A program made the position numbers and the translations under genes. From the NCBI RefSeq assembly GCF_030997045.1, contig NZ_CP116899.1, positions 2,615,501 to 2,679,500 on the forward strand: DNA of 64,000 bases, given 5' to 3'. Shown here piece after piece: positions 8,669 to 17,904 of the stretch. The stretch comes from Microbulbifer sp. TB1203 (GTDB taxonomy: Bacteria > Pseudomonadota > Gammaproteobacteria > Pseudomonadales > Cellvibrionaceae). The notes under the pieces were generated by a model, which had not been told where the DNA came from, searched no databases, and saw only the letters and a program-made list of their open reading frames with translations. Every line of letters begins with the position of its first letter. The stretch's first letter is position 1.

Positions 8669-8695
8669 TGTCGCAAATCATCCCCCCAATGTCGC
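8669..8695 (+). promoter_or_regulatory. Two TGTCGC words 21 bp apart upstream of soxB
   Basis: TGTCGC occurs at 8669-8674 and 8690-8695, exactly 21 bases apart and about 170 bases before soxB. Two-turn spacing of direct half-sites is typical for an AraC-family dimer. The same word lies between gbcB and gbcA. GbdR is the obvious candidate, by inference. In the gap 8583-8863 I see no gene. Confidence 0.45.
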
Positions 8696-8863
8696 GACCG
8701 AGCACATGGGGCCCGGGTGCTCCCCCTACCATCGGTTTCAATCCCCAAGTTTATGGGGCGCGAACCCCGCAGCTCAAGTCATAACCCTTTGCTTGCGGTC
8801 GAGCTTATCGAACACCGAAGCCAGTCAGCTTGGATACCGGTTGCCAATTCAGAGGATTTAACG

Positions 8864-10117
8864 ATGCAGAAATATTCCGGGTTCGGTCTGCTGAAACACG
8901 CGTTGACCTATCACGAAAACTGGCAGCGGGTCTGGCGCAGTCCCAAGCCGAAAAAGAAGTACGACGTGATCATCATCGGCGGCGGCGGTCACGGCCTGGC
9001 CACAGCTTACTACCTGGCCAAAGAGCACGGGATTACCAATGTGGCGGTGATCGAGAAAGGGTACCTGGGCGGTGGCAACACGGCGCGCAACACCACCATC
9101 GTGCGCTCCAACTACCTTTGGGATGAGGCCGCGCTGCTGTATGAGCATGCCATGAAACTCTGGGAAGGCCTCTCCCAGGAATTGAACTACAACCTGATGT
9201 TCTCCCAACGCGGGGTGCTCAACCTGGGGCACACCCTGCAGGACATGCGTGACATCCACCGGCGCGTCAACGCCAATCGCTTGAACGGCATCGACAGCTT
9301 CGCGCTGGACACCCAGGGCGTGCAGGATCTGGTGCCTATCATGGACTGCTCGGCCAACCGCCGCTACCCGGTGCTCGGTGCTTCCTGGCAACCGCGTGCC
9401 GGGGTGGCGCGGCACGACGCCGTGGCCTGGGGTTTCGCCCGGGCGGCGGACGCGATGGGTGTGGACCTGATCCAGCAATGTGAGGTGATCGACATCCTCG
9501 CCGAAGACGGCGCGGCCCGGGGCGTGGAAACCCGTCAGCACGGAGTCATCCTCGGCGATCGCATTGGCTGTGTGGTTGCCGGCAATTCCGGGGTGCTGGC
9601 GAAGATGGCCGGTTTCGAGCTGCCCGTCGAATCCCATCCGCTGCAGGCCCTGGTATCCGAGCCAATCCGTCCGATTCTGGACACCGTGGTCATGTCCAAC
9701 CATGTGCACGGATACATCTCCCAATCGGACAAGGGCGACCTGGTGATCGGCGCCGGTATCGATGGCTACAACGGCTACGGCCAGCGCGGCTCCTACCCCA
9801 CCATCGAACATACGTTGCAGGCAATCGTCGAGTTGTTCCCCATGTTCAGCCGGGTGCGCATGAATCGCCAGTGGGGCGGCATCGTCGACACCTGCCCGGA
9901 CGCCTGCCCGATCATATCGGAAACACCCGTGGAGAATCTCTTTTTCAACTGCGGCTGGGGCACGGGCGGATTCAAGGCGACACCCGGTTCCGGTCATGTG
10001 TTCGCGGCAACACTCGCGCGAGGAGAAGCTCACGAGTTGGCCAAACCGTTTTCCATGTACCGTTTTTATGACGGTTCCCTGGTCGATGAACACGGCGCTG
10101 CCGGCGTGGCGCACTGA
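8864..10117 (+). CDS. soxB: Sarcosine oxidase beta subunit SoxB
   Basis: A 417-residue subunit of heterotetrameric sarcosine oxidase, which oxidises sarcosine to glycine and delivers the methyl group to THF. The FAD motif is VIIIGGGGHGLATAYYLAKE near residue 36, and GGGNTARNTTIVRSNYLWDE follows. His184 in GVARHDAVAWG corresponds to the histidine that carries covalent FMN in characterised enzymes. ATG 8864 is chosen because it follows AGAGGA and matches the usual start; the frame is open upstream to 8642. It leads a soxBDAG operon with spacings of 15 bases or overlaps. Confidence 0.95.
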   Translation: MQKYSGFGLLKHALTYHENWQRVWRSPKPKKKYDVIIIGGGGHGLATAYYLAKEHGITNVAVIEKGYLGGGNTARNTTIVRSNYLWDEAALLYEHAMKLWEGLSQELNYNLMFSQRGVLNLGHTLQDMRDIHRRVNANRLNGIDSFALDTQGVQDLVPIMDCSANRRYPVLGASWQPRAGVARHDAVAWGFARAADAMGVDLIQQCEVIDILAEDGAARGVETRQHGVILGDRIGCVVAGNSGVLAKMAGFELPVESHPLQALVSEPIRPILDTVVMSNHVHGYISQSDKGDLVIGAGIDGYNGYGQRGSYPTIEHTLQAIVELFPMFSRVRMNRQWGGIVDTCPDACPIISETPVENLFFNCGWGTGGFKATPGSGHVFAATLARGEAHELAKPFSMYRFYDGSLVDEHGAAGVAH

Positions 10118-10132
10118 GCTGGGAGATCACTG

Positions 10133-10450
10133 ATGTTTTATATCCACTGCCCCTATTGTTGCGAGTACCGCGAGGAAGAAGAGTTTCACCCCAAAGGCCA
10201 GGCTCACATCGCCCGCCCGGCGGACCCGGACCAATGCAGCGACGAGGAATGGGGCACCTACCTCTATTTCCGCAAGAACCCGCGCGGATTGCATCATGAA
10301 ATCTGGGTGCACGCGATTGGCTGCCGAAAGTTTTTCAACGTCACCCGTGATACGCAAACCTATGAAATCAAGGAAACCTACAAAATGGGCGAGCAACCCA
10401 AGGTGACTTCCGTATCCGATACCCTTGAAACAGAGGAGGCGGCGCAATGA
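10133..10450 (+). CDS. soxD: Sarcosine oxidase delta subunit SoxD
   Basis: A 105-residue small subunit that binds zinc and stabilises the heterotetramer. Ligands visible are Cys6 and Cys9 in IHCPYC, and His60 and Cys64 in VHAIGC. Length is normal for the family. It starts 15 bases after soxB behind GGGAG, and its TGA overlaps the ATG of soxA by four bases, so translation is probably coupled. Confidence 0.94.
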   Translation: MFYIHCPYCCEYREEEEFHPKGQAHIARPADPDQCSDEEWGTYLYFRKNPRGLHHEIWVHAIGCRKFFNVTRDTQTYEIKETYKMGEQPKVTSVSDTLETEEAAQ

Positions 10451-13400
10451 CCCAAATCAACCGTCTCCCTTCCGGTGGTCGCATCGACCGCGAAACACCG
10501 ATCCGATTTGTCTTCAACGGCCGACACTATCAGGGTTACCGGGGCGACACCCTGGCTTCGGCGCTGCTGGCCAACGGTGTGAAAGTGGTCGGCCGAAGCT
10601 TCAAATACGGCCGCCCGCGCGGCATTGTCGCCGCTGGTGCGGAGGAGCCCAACGCCATCTTTCAGCTCGGTGCCGAAGAGGCCACCCAGGTCCCGAACGT
10701 GCGCGCCACCCAGCAGGAAATCTTCGAGGGCCTGGTCAGCCAGCCGACCAGCGGCTGGCCCGGCCTGGGGTTCGATCTGATGGGGGCGGCAGGCAAGCTC
10801 TTCGGCCGGATGTTGCCGCCGGGCTTTTACTACAAGACCTTCATGTTCCCGCAGTCCTTCTGGGAGCTCTACGAAAAATACATTCGCAAGGCAGCCGGAT
10901 TGGGGCGGTCGCCGCGTGTGCCGGATGCGGACATCTACGATCACCTGAATCAGCATACCGACGTGCTGGTGGTGGGCGCCGGCCCCGCCGGCCTGTCCGC
11001 CGCCCTGGCGGCCGCCCGCACCGGGGCCCGGGTGATACTGGCCGATGAACAGGCCGAACCCGGCGGCTCCCTGCTGTACAGCCGCGATCTCATCGATGGG
11101 GAGGCGCCCGACCGCTGGCTGCACAACACACTGACGGAACTGGCCGGATACGAGCATGTACAGGTGCTGACACGCGCCACGGTAAACGGCTATCACGACC
11201 ACAATTTCCTGACCATCCACGAGCGCCGCAGCGACCACCTGAGCGACCGCGCGCCGGAAGGCCAGGCTCGCCAGCGCATGCACAGGGTGCGCGCCCACTG
11301 GGTGGTGCTGGCCACCGGGGCCCACGAGCGCCCGTTGGTATTTGGCCACAACGATCTGCCCGGCTGCATGCTGGCCTCCGCGGTCTCGACCTACATCCGC
11401 CAGTACGGCGTGGTGCCCGGCCGGCGTCTGGTGCTGATGACCACCAACGATTACGGCTATCGCACCGCTTTCGACTGGCAGGACAGCGGCCACGAGGTCG
11501 TCGCAGTTGTGGATACCCGCCAGAACCCGGAGGGCCCCTACCAGGAGGAGGCCCGGGCTCGCGGCCTGACGCTGATGCGCGGCTGCGCCGTGATCGAGGC
11601 CAAAGGCGGCCAGCAGGTGACCGGCGCGGTCATTGCACCCATTGATGCCGACGGCGGGCGGGTGACCGGTGCGACCCGGGTGTTGGCCTGCGACACCCTG
11701 GCCAGTTCCGGTGGTTGGAGCCCGGCGGTGCATCTTTCCTGCCATACCGGCAGCCGGCCTGTCTGGCGCGACGACATCATCGGTTTTGTGCCGGGTGAGA
11801 CGGTGCAGCGCCAACTGGTTGCCGGCGCCGTGGACGGCACCTTCAGCCTGGCCGGCTGCCTGCGCGAAGGCCTGCGGGCCGGTGCGGAAGCGGCCGCCAA
11901 GGCGGGTTACCCGAGCGTTCCCGCCACGGCGCCGGAGGTCGACGAATTGTCCGAAGGCGAGGCTATGGCGTTGTTCTGCGTGCCGCACCTGAAGCGCATC
12001 AGCCGCGCCCCCAAGCAGTTCGTCGACTTCCAGACCGACGTCACCGCCGCCGCCATCGAACTGGCCACCCGCGAGGGCTTCGAATCCATCGAGCACGTCA
12101 AGCGCTACACCGCCATGGGCTTCGGCACCGATCAGGGCAAGCTGGGCAACATCAACGGCATGGCCATCGCCGCCAAATCGATGAACAAGACGATTCCCGA
12201 GACCGGCACCACGGTGTTCCGGCCCAATTACACCCCGGTCACCTTCGGCGCCATAGCCGGGCGGCACTGCGACGAGCTGTTCGATCCGAAGCGCTACACC
12301 GCCATGCACCCCTGGCATGTGGAGCACGGTGCTAAGTTCGAGGACGTCGGCCAGTGGAAACGTCCCTGGTACTACCCCAAGGCGGGCGAAACCATGCAGC
12401 AGGCATTGGATCGCGAGTGCCGGGCCACGCGCGAGAGCATCGGCATTCTCGATGCCTCCACCCTGGGCAAGATCGACATCCAGGGCAAGGACGCGCGGGA
12501 GTTTCTCGGCCGTGTCTATACCAACGCCTGGGCCAAGCTTGCGGTCGGCAAGTGCCGCTACGGCCTGATGTGCGGCGAGGATGGCATGGTGTTCGACGAC
12601 GGTGTGACCTCCTGCCTGGGCGAGCAGCACTTTCTGATGACCACCACCAGCGGCGGCGCCGCCCGTGTATTGGAATGGCTGGAGTTTTACCACCAGACCG
12701 AGTGGCCCGAGCTCGAAGTCTACTTCAATACTGTCACTGACCATTGGGCCACCATGAGTATCGCCGGCCCCAACAGCCGCAAACTGTTGGCGGAACTGTG
12801 CGACGACATCGACCTGGACCGCGATGCCTTCCGCTTTATGGACTGGCGCCAGGGCACGGTGGCCGGGGTGCCGGCACGGGTATTCCGCATCTCCTTCACC
12901 GGCGAGCTGTCTTTTGAGATCAACGTCCAGGCCAACTACGGCTTGTACGTCTGGGAAAAACTGTTCGAGCACGGCGCCAAATACAATCTGACGCCCTACG
13001 GCACCGAGACCATGCACATCCTGCGTGCCGAAAAAGGTTTCATCATTGCCGGCCAGGACACCGATGGTTCCGTTCACCCCTACGACCTGGGCATGAGCTG
13101 GGCGGTGAAGGAGGACAAACCCTTCAGCTTCATCGGTAAGCGCGGCATGAAGCGAGCCGATTGTGTGCGCGAGGACCGCAAGCAACTGGTCGGCCTGAAG
13201 ACCAGGAATCCGAAAGCGGTTCTGCCCGAAGGCGCCCAGGCAGTGGACGACCCCAACCAACCGAAACCAATGACCATGCTCGGTCACATCACCTCCAGCT
13301 ACTACAGCGCCAATCTGAGCCGCAGCATCGCCATGGGCCTGATCCGCAACGGCTTCAACCGCATGGGCGATACCGTTTATTACCCGCAGACAGACGGCAG

Positions 13401-13467
13401 CGTGATCGAAGCCGAGATCTGCAGCCCGATCTTCCTGGACCCGAAAGGAGAGCGTCAAAATGTCTGA
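10447..13467 (+). CDS. soxA: Sarcosine oxidase alpha subunit SoxA
   Basis: A 1006-residue subunit. The N-terminus (FNGRHYQGYRGDTLASALLA) is a ferredoxin-like domain without a cysteine cluster. A pyridine-nucleotide domain with VLVVGAGPAGLSAALAAART begins near residue 176. The C-terminal part, about residues 600-1000, is a GcvT-like aminomethyltransferase domain that binds THF and captures the methyl group as 5,10-methylene-THF; GEDGMVFDDGV and RISFTGELSFEI are typical. It overlaps soxD at the start (ATGA) and soxG at the end. Confidence 0.95.
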   Translation: MTQINRLPSGGRIDRETPIRFVFNGRHYQGYRGDTLASALLANGVKVVGRSFKYGRPRGIVAAGAEEPNAIFQLGAEEATQVPNVRATQQEIFEGLVSQPTSGWPGLGFDLMGAAGKLFGRMLPPGFYYKTFMFPQSFWELYEKYIRKAAGLGRSPRVPDADIYDHLNQHTDVLVVGAGPAGLSAALAAARTGARVILADEQAEPGGSLLYSRDLIDGEAPDRWLHNTLTELAGYEHVQVLTRATVNGYHDHNFLTIHERRSDHLSDRAPEGQARQRMHRVRAHWVVLATGAHERPLVFGHNDLPGCMLASAVSTYIRQYGVVPGRRLVLMTTNDYGYRTAFDWQDSGHEVVAVVDTRQNPEGPYQEEARARGLTLMRGCAVIEAKGGQQVTGAVIAPIDADGGRVTGATRVLACDTLASSGGWSPAVHLSCHTGSRPVWRDDIIGFVPGETVQRQLVAGAVDGTFSLAGCLREGLRAGAEAAAKAGYPSVPATAPEVDELSEGEAMALFCVPHLKRISRAPKQFVDFQTDVTAAAIELATREGFESIEHVKRYTAMGFGTDQGKLGNINGMAIAAKSMNKTIPETGTTVFRPNYTPVTFGAIAGRHCDELFDPKRYTAMHPWHVEHGAKFEDVGQWKRPWYYPKAGETMQQALDRECRATRESIGILDASTLGKIDIQGKDAREFLGRVYTNAWAKLAVGKCRYGLMCGEDGMVFDDGVTSCLGEQHFLMTTTSGGAARVLEWLEFYHQTEWPELEVYFNTVTDHWATMSIAGPNSRKLLAELCDDIDLDRDAFRFMDWRQGTVAGVPARVFRISFTGELSFEINVQANYGLYVWEKLFEHGAKYNLTPYGTETMHILRAEKGFIIAGQDTDGSVHPYDLGMSWAVKEDKPFSFIGKRGMKRADCVREDRKQLVGLKTRNPKAVLPEGAQAVDDPNQPKPMTMLGHITSSYYSANLSRSIAMGLIRNGFNRMGDTVYYPQTDGSVIEAEICSPIFLDPKGERQNV

Positions 13468-14179
13468 TGTAATTGATATCGATGCCATTGGTGAGGGACA
13501 GGTGGCGGTCATGGATCAACTGCCGAGCGGAGAGATACCCGCGGAAAGCCCCTTGCATCACCTCGACAGCACTGGACCCGCGTCCACATCGAAGCCGGCC
13601 GGCGTGCGCCTGTGGGAGGAAGCCCTGAAGGGACACCTGGTGCTGCGGGGCAACGCCGAAGACCCGGCCTTCCAACGCGGCGTCGAGGCCGCCCTCGGAA
13701 TGGCCCTGCCCGAGCGTTTGCGCAGCATACAGCAGGGACCACTGTCGCTGCGCTGGATCGCCCCGGACGAATGGCTGTTGGTCTGCCCCGGCGATCAGGC
13801 AGCGGCGCTGGAGATTCGGCTGCGGCGCCACCTGAGCGGGCATTTCGCCGTCGTCAATGTCAGCGGCGGCCAGACGCTGATCCACCTGGCGGGGCCCGAC
13901 GCCGCCATGGTGCTGAAAAAAAGCTGCCCCTACGACCTGCACGAGCGCAATTTTCCCATCGGCAAGGTGGTTACCACCGTCCTGGCCAAGACTCAGGCGA
14001 CCTTGTGCAAAATCGCCGCCGACCAGTGGGAGCTGGTGGTGCGACGCAGTTTTGCCGACTACGCGTGGCGCTGGCTGGTCGACGCCTCAGCCGAATACGG
14101 GCTGATTGCCGACACACCGGCCACAGCCGCACAGCGACAAGCCTCGACCGGTCGCCATCCAGTGTCTTCCGAAACCTGA
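13460..14179 (+). CDS. soxG: Sarcosine oxidase gamma subunit SoxG
   Basis: A 239-residue gamma subunit of sarcosine oxidase, with GcvT-like small-subunit features: LRWIAPDEWLLVCPG, VVNVSGGQTLIHLAGPDA and the YDLHERNFPIGKV region. It starts at ATG 13460 inside the 3-prime end of soxA behind AAAGGAGAG. The first ~50 residues look poorly conserved. It completes the soxBDAG set and is followed after 12 bases by purU. Confidence 0.92.
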   Translation: MSDVIDIDAIGEGQVAVMDQLPSGEIPAESPLHHLDSTGPASTSKPAGVRLWEEALKGHLVLRGNAEDPAFQRGVEAALGMALPERLRSIQQGPLSLRWIAPDEWLLVCPGDQAAALEIRLRRHLSGHFAVVNVSGGQTLIHLAGPDAAMVLKKSCPYDLHERNFPIGKVVTTVLAKTQATLCKIAADQWELVVRRSFADYAWRWLVDASAEYGLIADTPATAAQRQASTGRHPVSSET

Positions 14180-14191
14180 GGATCAAGCGCC

Positions 14192-15058
14192 ATGGTTAAT
14201 CACGAGCCTCTCTGGATCCTCACGGCGCAATGCCCGAGCACTCTGGGCACAGTGGATGTGGTCACACGCAGCCTGGCGGAGACGGAAAATTACATCGTGT
14301 CGATGAACTCCTTCGATGACCGGGCCACTGAAAGTTTCAGTATTCGTGTTGAGTTTCGACCGCTGTCCGGTACTGCGTCGCTACAGCGTTTTCGGGAAAT
14401 ATTTGCCGAACGGGCGGCGGGTTTTCAGATGAGATGGCAACTGAGCGACCCCGACCACAGGACAAAGGTCGCCATCCTGGTCTCGAAATACGACCACTGC
14501 CTGAACGACCTGTTATATCGCTATCGCACCGGCGAACTCGCCATCGAAATTCCTCTCATAATCTCCAACCACCCTGACCTGCAACCCCTCGCCGACTGGC
14601 ATGGCATTCCCTATTTTCACCTACCGATATCCCCCGGGACCAAGCCGGAACAAGAAGCGGAGCTGTGGCGATTGATTACTTCCCACCAATGCGAGTTGGT
14701 GGTGCTGGCACGGTACATGCAGGTTTTGTCGCCCGAACTGGCGAAGAAACTCGACGGCAAGGCGATCAATATCCACCACTCGTTACTGCCCGGCTTCAAA
14801 GGCGCCAAACCCTATCACCAGGCCTGGGCCAAGGGGGTAAAACTGGTGGGCGCGACCGCCCATTACGTGAACGACGACCTGGACGAAGGGCCGATTATCA
14901 CCCAGGCGGTGCAGGCAGTGGACCACAGCCACTACCCGGAAGATCTGGTTGCACGTGGTCAGGATATTGAAAGCCAGACACTGGCCAAAGCGGTGCGTTA
15001 TCACATTGAAAAACGCGTTTTTCTGCACGGAAACCGGACTGTTGTGTTTCCGGACTAA
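14192..15058 (+). CDS. purU: Formyltetrahydrofolate deformylase PurU
   Basis: A 288-residue enzyme that hydrolyses 10-formyl-THF to formate and THF. An N-terminal ACT domain (about residues 6-85) precedes the formyltransferase fold. Landmarks are INIHHSLLPGFKGAKPYHQA and ATAHYVNDDLDEGPIITQ, which carries the catalytic aspartate. In this operon it drains one-carbon units produced by betaine and sarcosine demethylation and recycles THF for SoxA. ATG 14192 follows TGAGGA. The gene ends the betaine block. Confidence 0.95.
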   Translation: MVNHEPLWILTAQCPSTLGTVDVVTRSLAETENYIVSMNSFDDRATESFSIRVEFRPLSGTASLQRFREIFAERAAGFQMRWQLSDPDHRTKVAILVSKYDHCLNDLLYRYRTGELAIEIPLIISNHPDLQPLADWHGIPYFHLPISPGTKPEQEAELWRLITSHQCELVVLARYMQVLSPELAKKLDGKAINIHHSLLPGFKGAKPYHQAWAKGVKLVGATAHYVNDDLDEGPIITQAVQAVDHSHYPEDLVARGQDIESQTLAKAVRYHIEKRVFLHGNRTVVFPD

Positions 15059-15186
15059 CTCATAGGCAACCGCTGTTTCAGAAAGCAGGAGGGGAGTCAT
15101 GGTACACTTTAACTAAATCGGGCTAGAACGAGGGGTAAACAATCAAATAGTCCAGTCATACAAAAAATAAAGAGGGGAGTAGAGTC

Positions 15187-17766
15187 ATGTTTAAACAAAC
15201 TACCTTAGCGAGCGCCATAGTCGCGGCCATTGCTTCGAATCCCGCGCATGCGGCCACTATTGAGGAGGTGACGGTCACCGCGACCAAGCGCGCCGAGAGC
15301 ACCCAGGATATTCCCGTCGCGGTGTCGGCAATGGGCGAGGAAAAGCTCGAACAAATGGGAGTATCGAACTTCCAGGATTATATGGTGCAAATGCCGGGCA
15401 TTACCGCCGGTGGCAGCGGCCCCGGGCAGAACACCATTTACATCCGCGGCGTCGCCTCCACGACACCCAACCTGACCACCGCGGGGGTGGCGGGTCTGGC
15501 CCCCAACGTGGCGCTCTATCTCGACGAGCAGCCGCTGTCGCAGCCGGGACGCAACCTGGATGTCTACGCAGCCGATTTGAATCGGGTGGAAGTACTGGCC
15601 GGCCCCCAGGGCACCCTGTTCGGGGCGAGTTCCCAGGCCGGCACCGTGCGCCTGATCACCAACAAGCCGGACCCGACCGACGCGGGCGGCAATATCAAAG
15701 TCGGCACCTCCTTCACATCCGGCGGCGAGCCGAGCCAGAACCTCGAAGCGGTGGCGAACCTGCCGCTGACCAATACCCTGACCTTGCGCGGTGTGGTCTA
15801 TGTGGACCACCAGGGCGGCTACATCGACAATGTGGCGGGGACGCGCTCAGCGGCCGAATCTGCGCGCTTCCGCCCCGAGGGCACCATGCGCGACAACGGC
15901 GTGGCGGTCAGCGCCCGGCGGGCCGGCTTCCAGGCCAATGCGGATCTCAGCGATGTGACCTTTCTGGAAGCGGACAATGCGGACCTGGTCCAGAAAGACT
16001 TCAATGACACCACCTATACCGGCGGCCGGCTGAGCGGGCTCTGGGATATCAACCAGGATTGGAGCCTGCTGGTAGGCTACGCGCAGCAGACCATCGATTC
16101 GGACGGTGTCTTCTTCGTCGACCCGGATCTGGACGATATGGAAATCCAGCGTTTCTCGGAGGATTCCCTGGAAGATTCCTATCAGAACGTCAACTGGACC
16201 CTGGAGGGCAGACTGGCGGAGCTGGAGATGGTGTACACCGGAGCCTTTACCAAACGGGACTCCGACCAACTGGTGGATTACTCCGATTACCTGTTCGTGG
16301 GCCAGTACCTGCCCTATTACATCTGCGACGGTTCGGTAAGTTACCCGGGGGATGCGGGGCCCAGCGGCACCTGCCAGGCTCCCAACCTGTTTGTCGACTC
16401 CACCAGCGAAGCTGAAGTGAGCACACATGAACTGCGCTTTTCCACTCCGGATGACAAGCGCATACATGCCACCTTCGGCGCCTTCTATAGCGATATGGAG
16501 TTGCGCGAGCGCAACGATTTCACTTATCCGGGATCCACACTGGTCGACGGCTACGGGGTTCAAACCGGCTTTTCGCCCAACTATCCCTTTGAAACCGGCT
16601 ACACCTCAGATGACGGGCCCTTTCCCGACGGCGTGATTTTCCGCAACGATGTCAAACGCACCGACAAGCAAATGGGCGTTTTCGGGGAAGTCACTTTCGA
16701 GCTGAGTGAGGCGTTTTCAGCCATTGTCGGCTCGCGTTACTACGACATCGAAGTGGATTTCGAAGGCAGCGCCAACTCGTCCTTCTGTAATCTCTTCCAG
16801 CCGGACGTAGACGCCTTTGGCACCGATATCAGTGACCTTTACAACGGCGACGGCGAGTATACCTTCCACGGCTCCTGTGATCCTTCCCAGCACATCACCT
16901 ACACCGCCGATACTATCGATGAGAACACGCCGGATGCGGTGGTAGCTGCCCTGCAGGCACCGGATGTGGCCGCCACAGACGGTACCATCTTCAAGTTCAC
17001 ACTGCAGTGGATGCCTACGGACGACTACCTGCTTTACGCCACCGCCTCGGAGGGCTTCCGGCCGGGGCTGTTGAACCGGCCCGGCGGGGCGGCCGGCCCC
17101 GGGGATTACACTGTGCCCTTCGCGTTGGATACGGACGACACCACCAACTACGAGCTGGGCTGGAAGACCGACTTACTGGATGGCCAGCTGCGTTTCAACG
17201 GCAGCCTGTTTTTCGTGGATATAGAAAAACTTCAAACCACGATTTTCGACCCCAGCATTACCAACCTCTTCTTCTCGGACAACGCGGCCAACGCGGAAGT
17301 CAAGGGCGTTGAGGGGGACTTCACCTGGGCACCGGAAATGATATCCGGACTTCTGCTCAGCGGTTCCTTCTCGGTTCTGGACACAGAGATCACTGAGGTG
17401 CTCACCCCGACCGACGACGTACGGGTCGGCGATGAGCTGGCCTTCGCACCCAAATTCCAGGCCAATCTGCAGGCGCGGTACGAGTGGGACGGTTTTGCGG
17501 GGTCGACCTACCACGTAATGCCCCACGTCACCTATTCAGAGTCCTCCTACACGGATATCATCAGCATCAACAGGATGGAGCTGGACAGTTGGGCCATGCT
17601 GGGACTGACCGCGGGTATTACCACTGACAAGTGGTCCGCGGAATTCTTTGGCAAAAACCTGACGGACGAACGGGCTGAATTGAGCGGGAACTTCGTGTTC
17701 GATCGCAGTCGCGTTTCGGTGTCGCGGCCGAGAACTTTCGGTCTCCGGGGCTCCTACCACTTCTAA
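15187..17766 (+). CDS. TonB-dependent outer-membrane receptor
   Basis: An 859-residue receptor with a signal peptide (residues 1-22, cleavage after NPAHA), a TonB-box-like EEVTVTATKRAE, a plug domain (about 35-160, with IYIRGVAS and VEVLAGPQGTLFGASSQAGT) and a C-terminal beta-barrel ending RPRTFGLRGSYHF with terminal Phe. It resembles the broad family of receptors common in marine and sphingomonad-type bacteria, often without known substrate. It follows purU by 128 bases with its own GAGGGGAGT ribosome site, so it need not belong to the betaine block. The TPR-sulfotransferase gene lies 138 bases downstream beyond a strong hairpin. Substrate unknown. Confidence 0.92.
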   Translation: MFKQTTLASAIVAAIASNPAHAATIEEVTVTATKRAESTQDIPVAVSAMGEEKLEQMGVSNFQDYMVQMPGITAGGSGPGQNTIYIRGVASTTPNLTTAGVAGLAPNVALYLDEQPLSQPGRNLDVYAADLNRVEVLAGPQGTLFGASSQAGTVRLITNKPDPTDAGGNIKVGTSFTSGGEPSQNLEAVANLPLTNTLTLRGVVYVDHQGGYIDNVAGTRSAAESARFRPEGTMRDNGVAVSARRAGFQANADLSDVTFLEADNADLVQKDFNDTTYTGGRLSGLWDINQDWSLLVGYAQQTIDSDGVFFVDPDLDDMEIQRFSEDSLEDSYQNVNWTLEGRLAELEMVYTGAFTKRDSDQLVDYSDYLFVGQYLPYYICDGSVSYPGDAGPSGTCQAPNLFVDSTSEAEVSTHELRFSTPDDKRIHATFGAFYSDMELRERNDFTYPGSTLVDGYGVQTGFSPNYPFETGYTSDDGPFPDGVIFRNDVKRTDKQMGVFGEVTFELSEAFSAIVGSRYYDIEVDFEGSANSSFCNLFQPDVDAFGTDISDLYNGDGEYTFHGSCDPSQHITYTADTIDENTPDAVVAALQAPDVAATDGTIFKFTLQWMPTDDYLLYATASEGFRPGLLNRPGGAAGPGDYTVPFALDTDDTTNYELGWKTDLLDGQLRFNGSLFFVDIEKLQTTIFDPSITNLFFSDNAANAEVKGVEGDFTWAPEMISGLLLSGSFSVLDTEITEVLTPTDDVRVGDELAFAPKFQANLQARYEWDGFAGSTYHVMPHVTYSESSYTDIISINRMELDSWAMLGLTAGITTDKWSAEFFGKNLTDERAELSGNFVFDRSRVSVSRPRTFGLRGSYHF

Positions 17767-17789
17767 CCTGACCACAAGCCGCAAAGCAG

Positions 17790-17835
17790 GGCGCCCGGCA
17801 GGGGCGCCCTGCCAGAGGCGCCCCTGCCGGGCGCC
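17790..17835. terminator. Strong 19-bp perfect hairpin between receptor and sulfotransferase
   Basis: GGCGCCCGGCAGGGGCGCC (17790-17808) pairs perfectly with 17817-17835 around an eight-base loop. It is very GC-rich and lacks a T-tract, so it may attenuate or stabilise the 3-prime end of the receptor message rather than act as a classical terminator. Confidence 0.6.
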
Positions 17836-17904
17836 AAGCGGCACCGAGAGCAGGTCTAATTGGAGAGACGATCAGAAATCGCGTACGGCATAGAGAGGTG
17901 AGCT

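Noticed and set aside
10378..13512. A 1044-codon open frame on the minus strand opposite soxA
   Set aside because: It mirrors soxA codon structure in a GC-rich gene, has no recognisable domain, and the plus strand encodes a complete SoxA. Similar long antisense frames opposite aceF, aceE, glyA, the serine dehydratase gene and the RND permease gene were rejected for the same reason.
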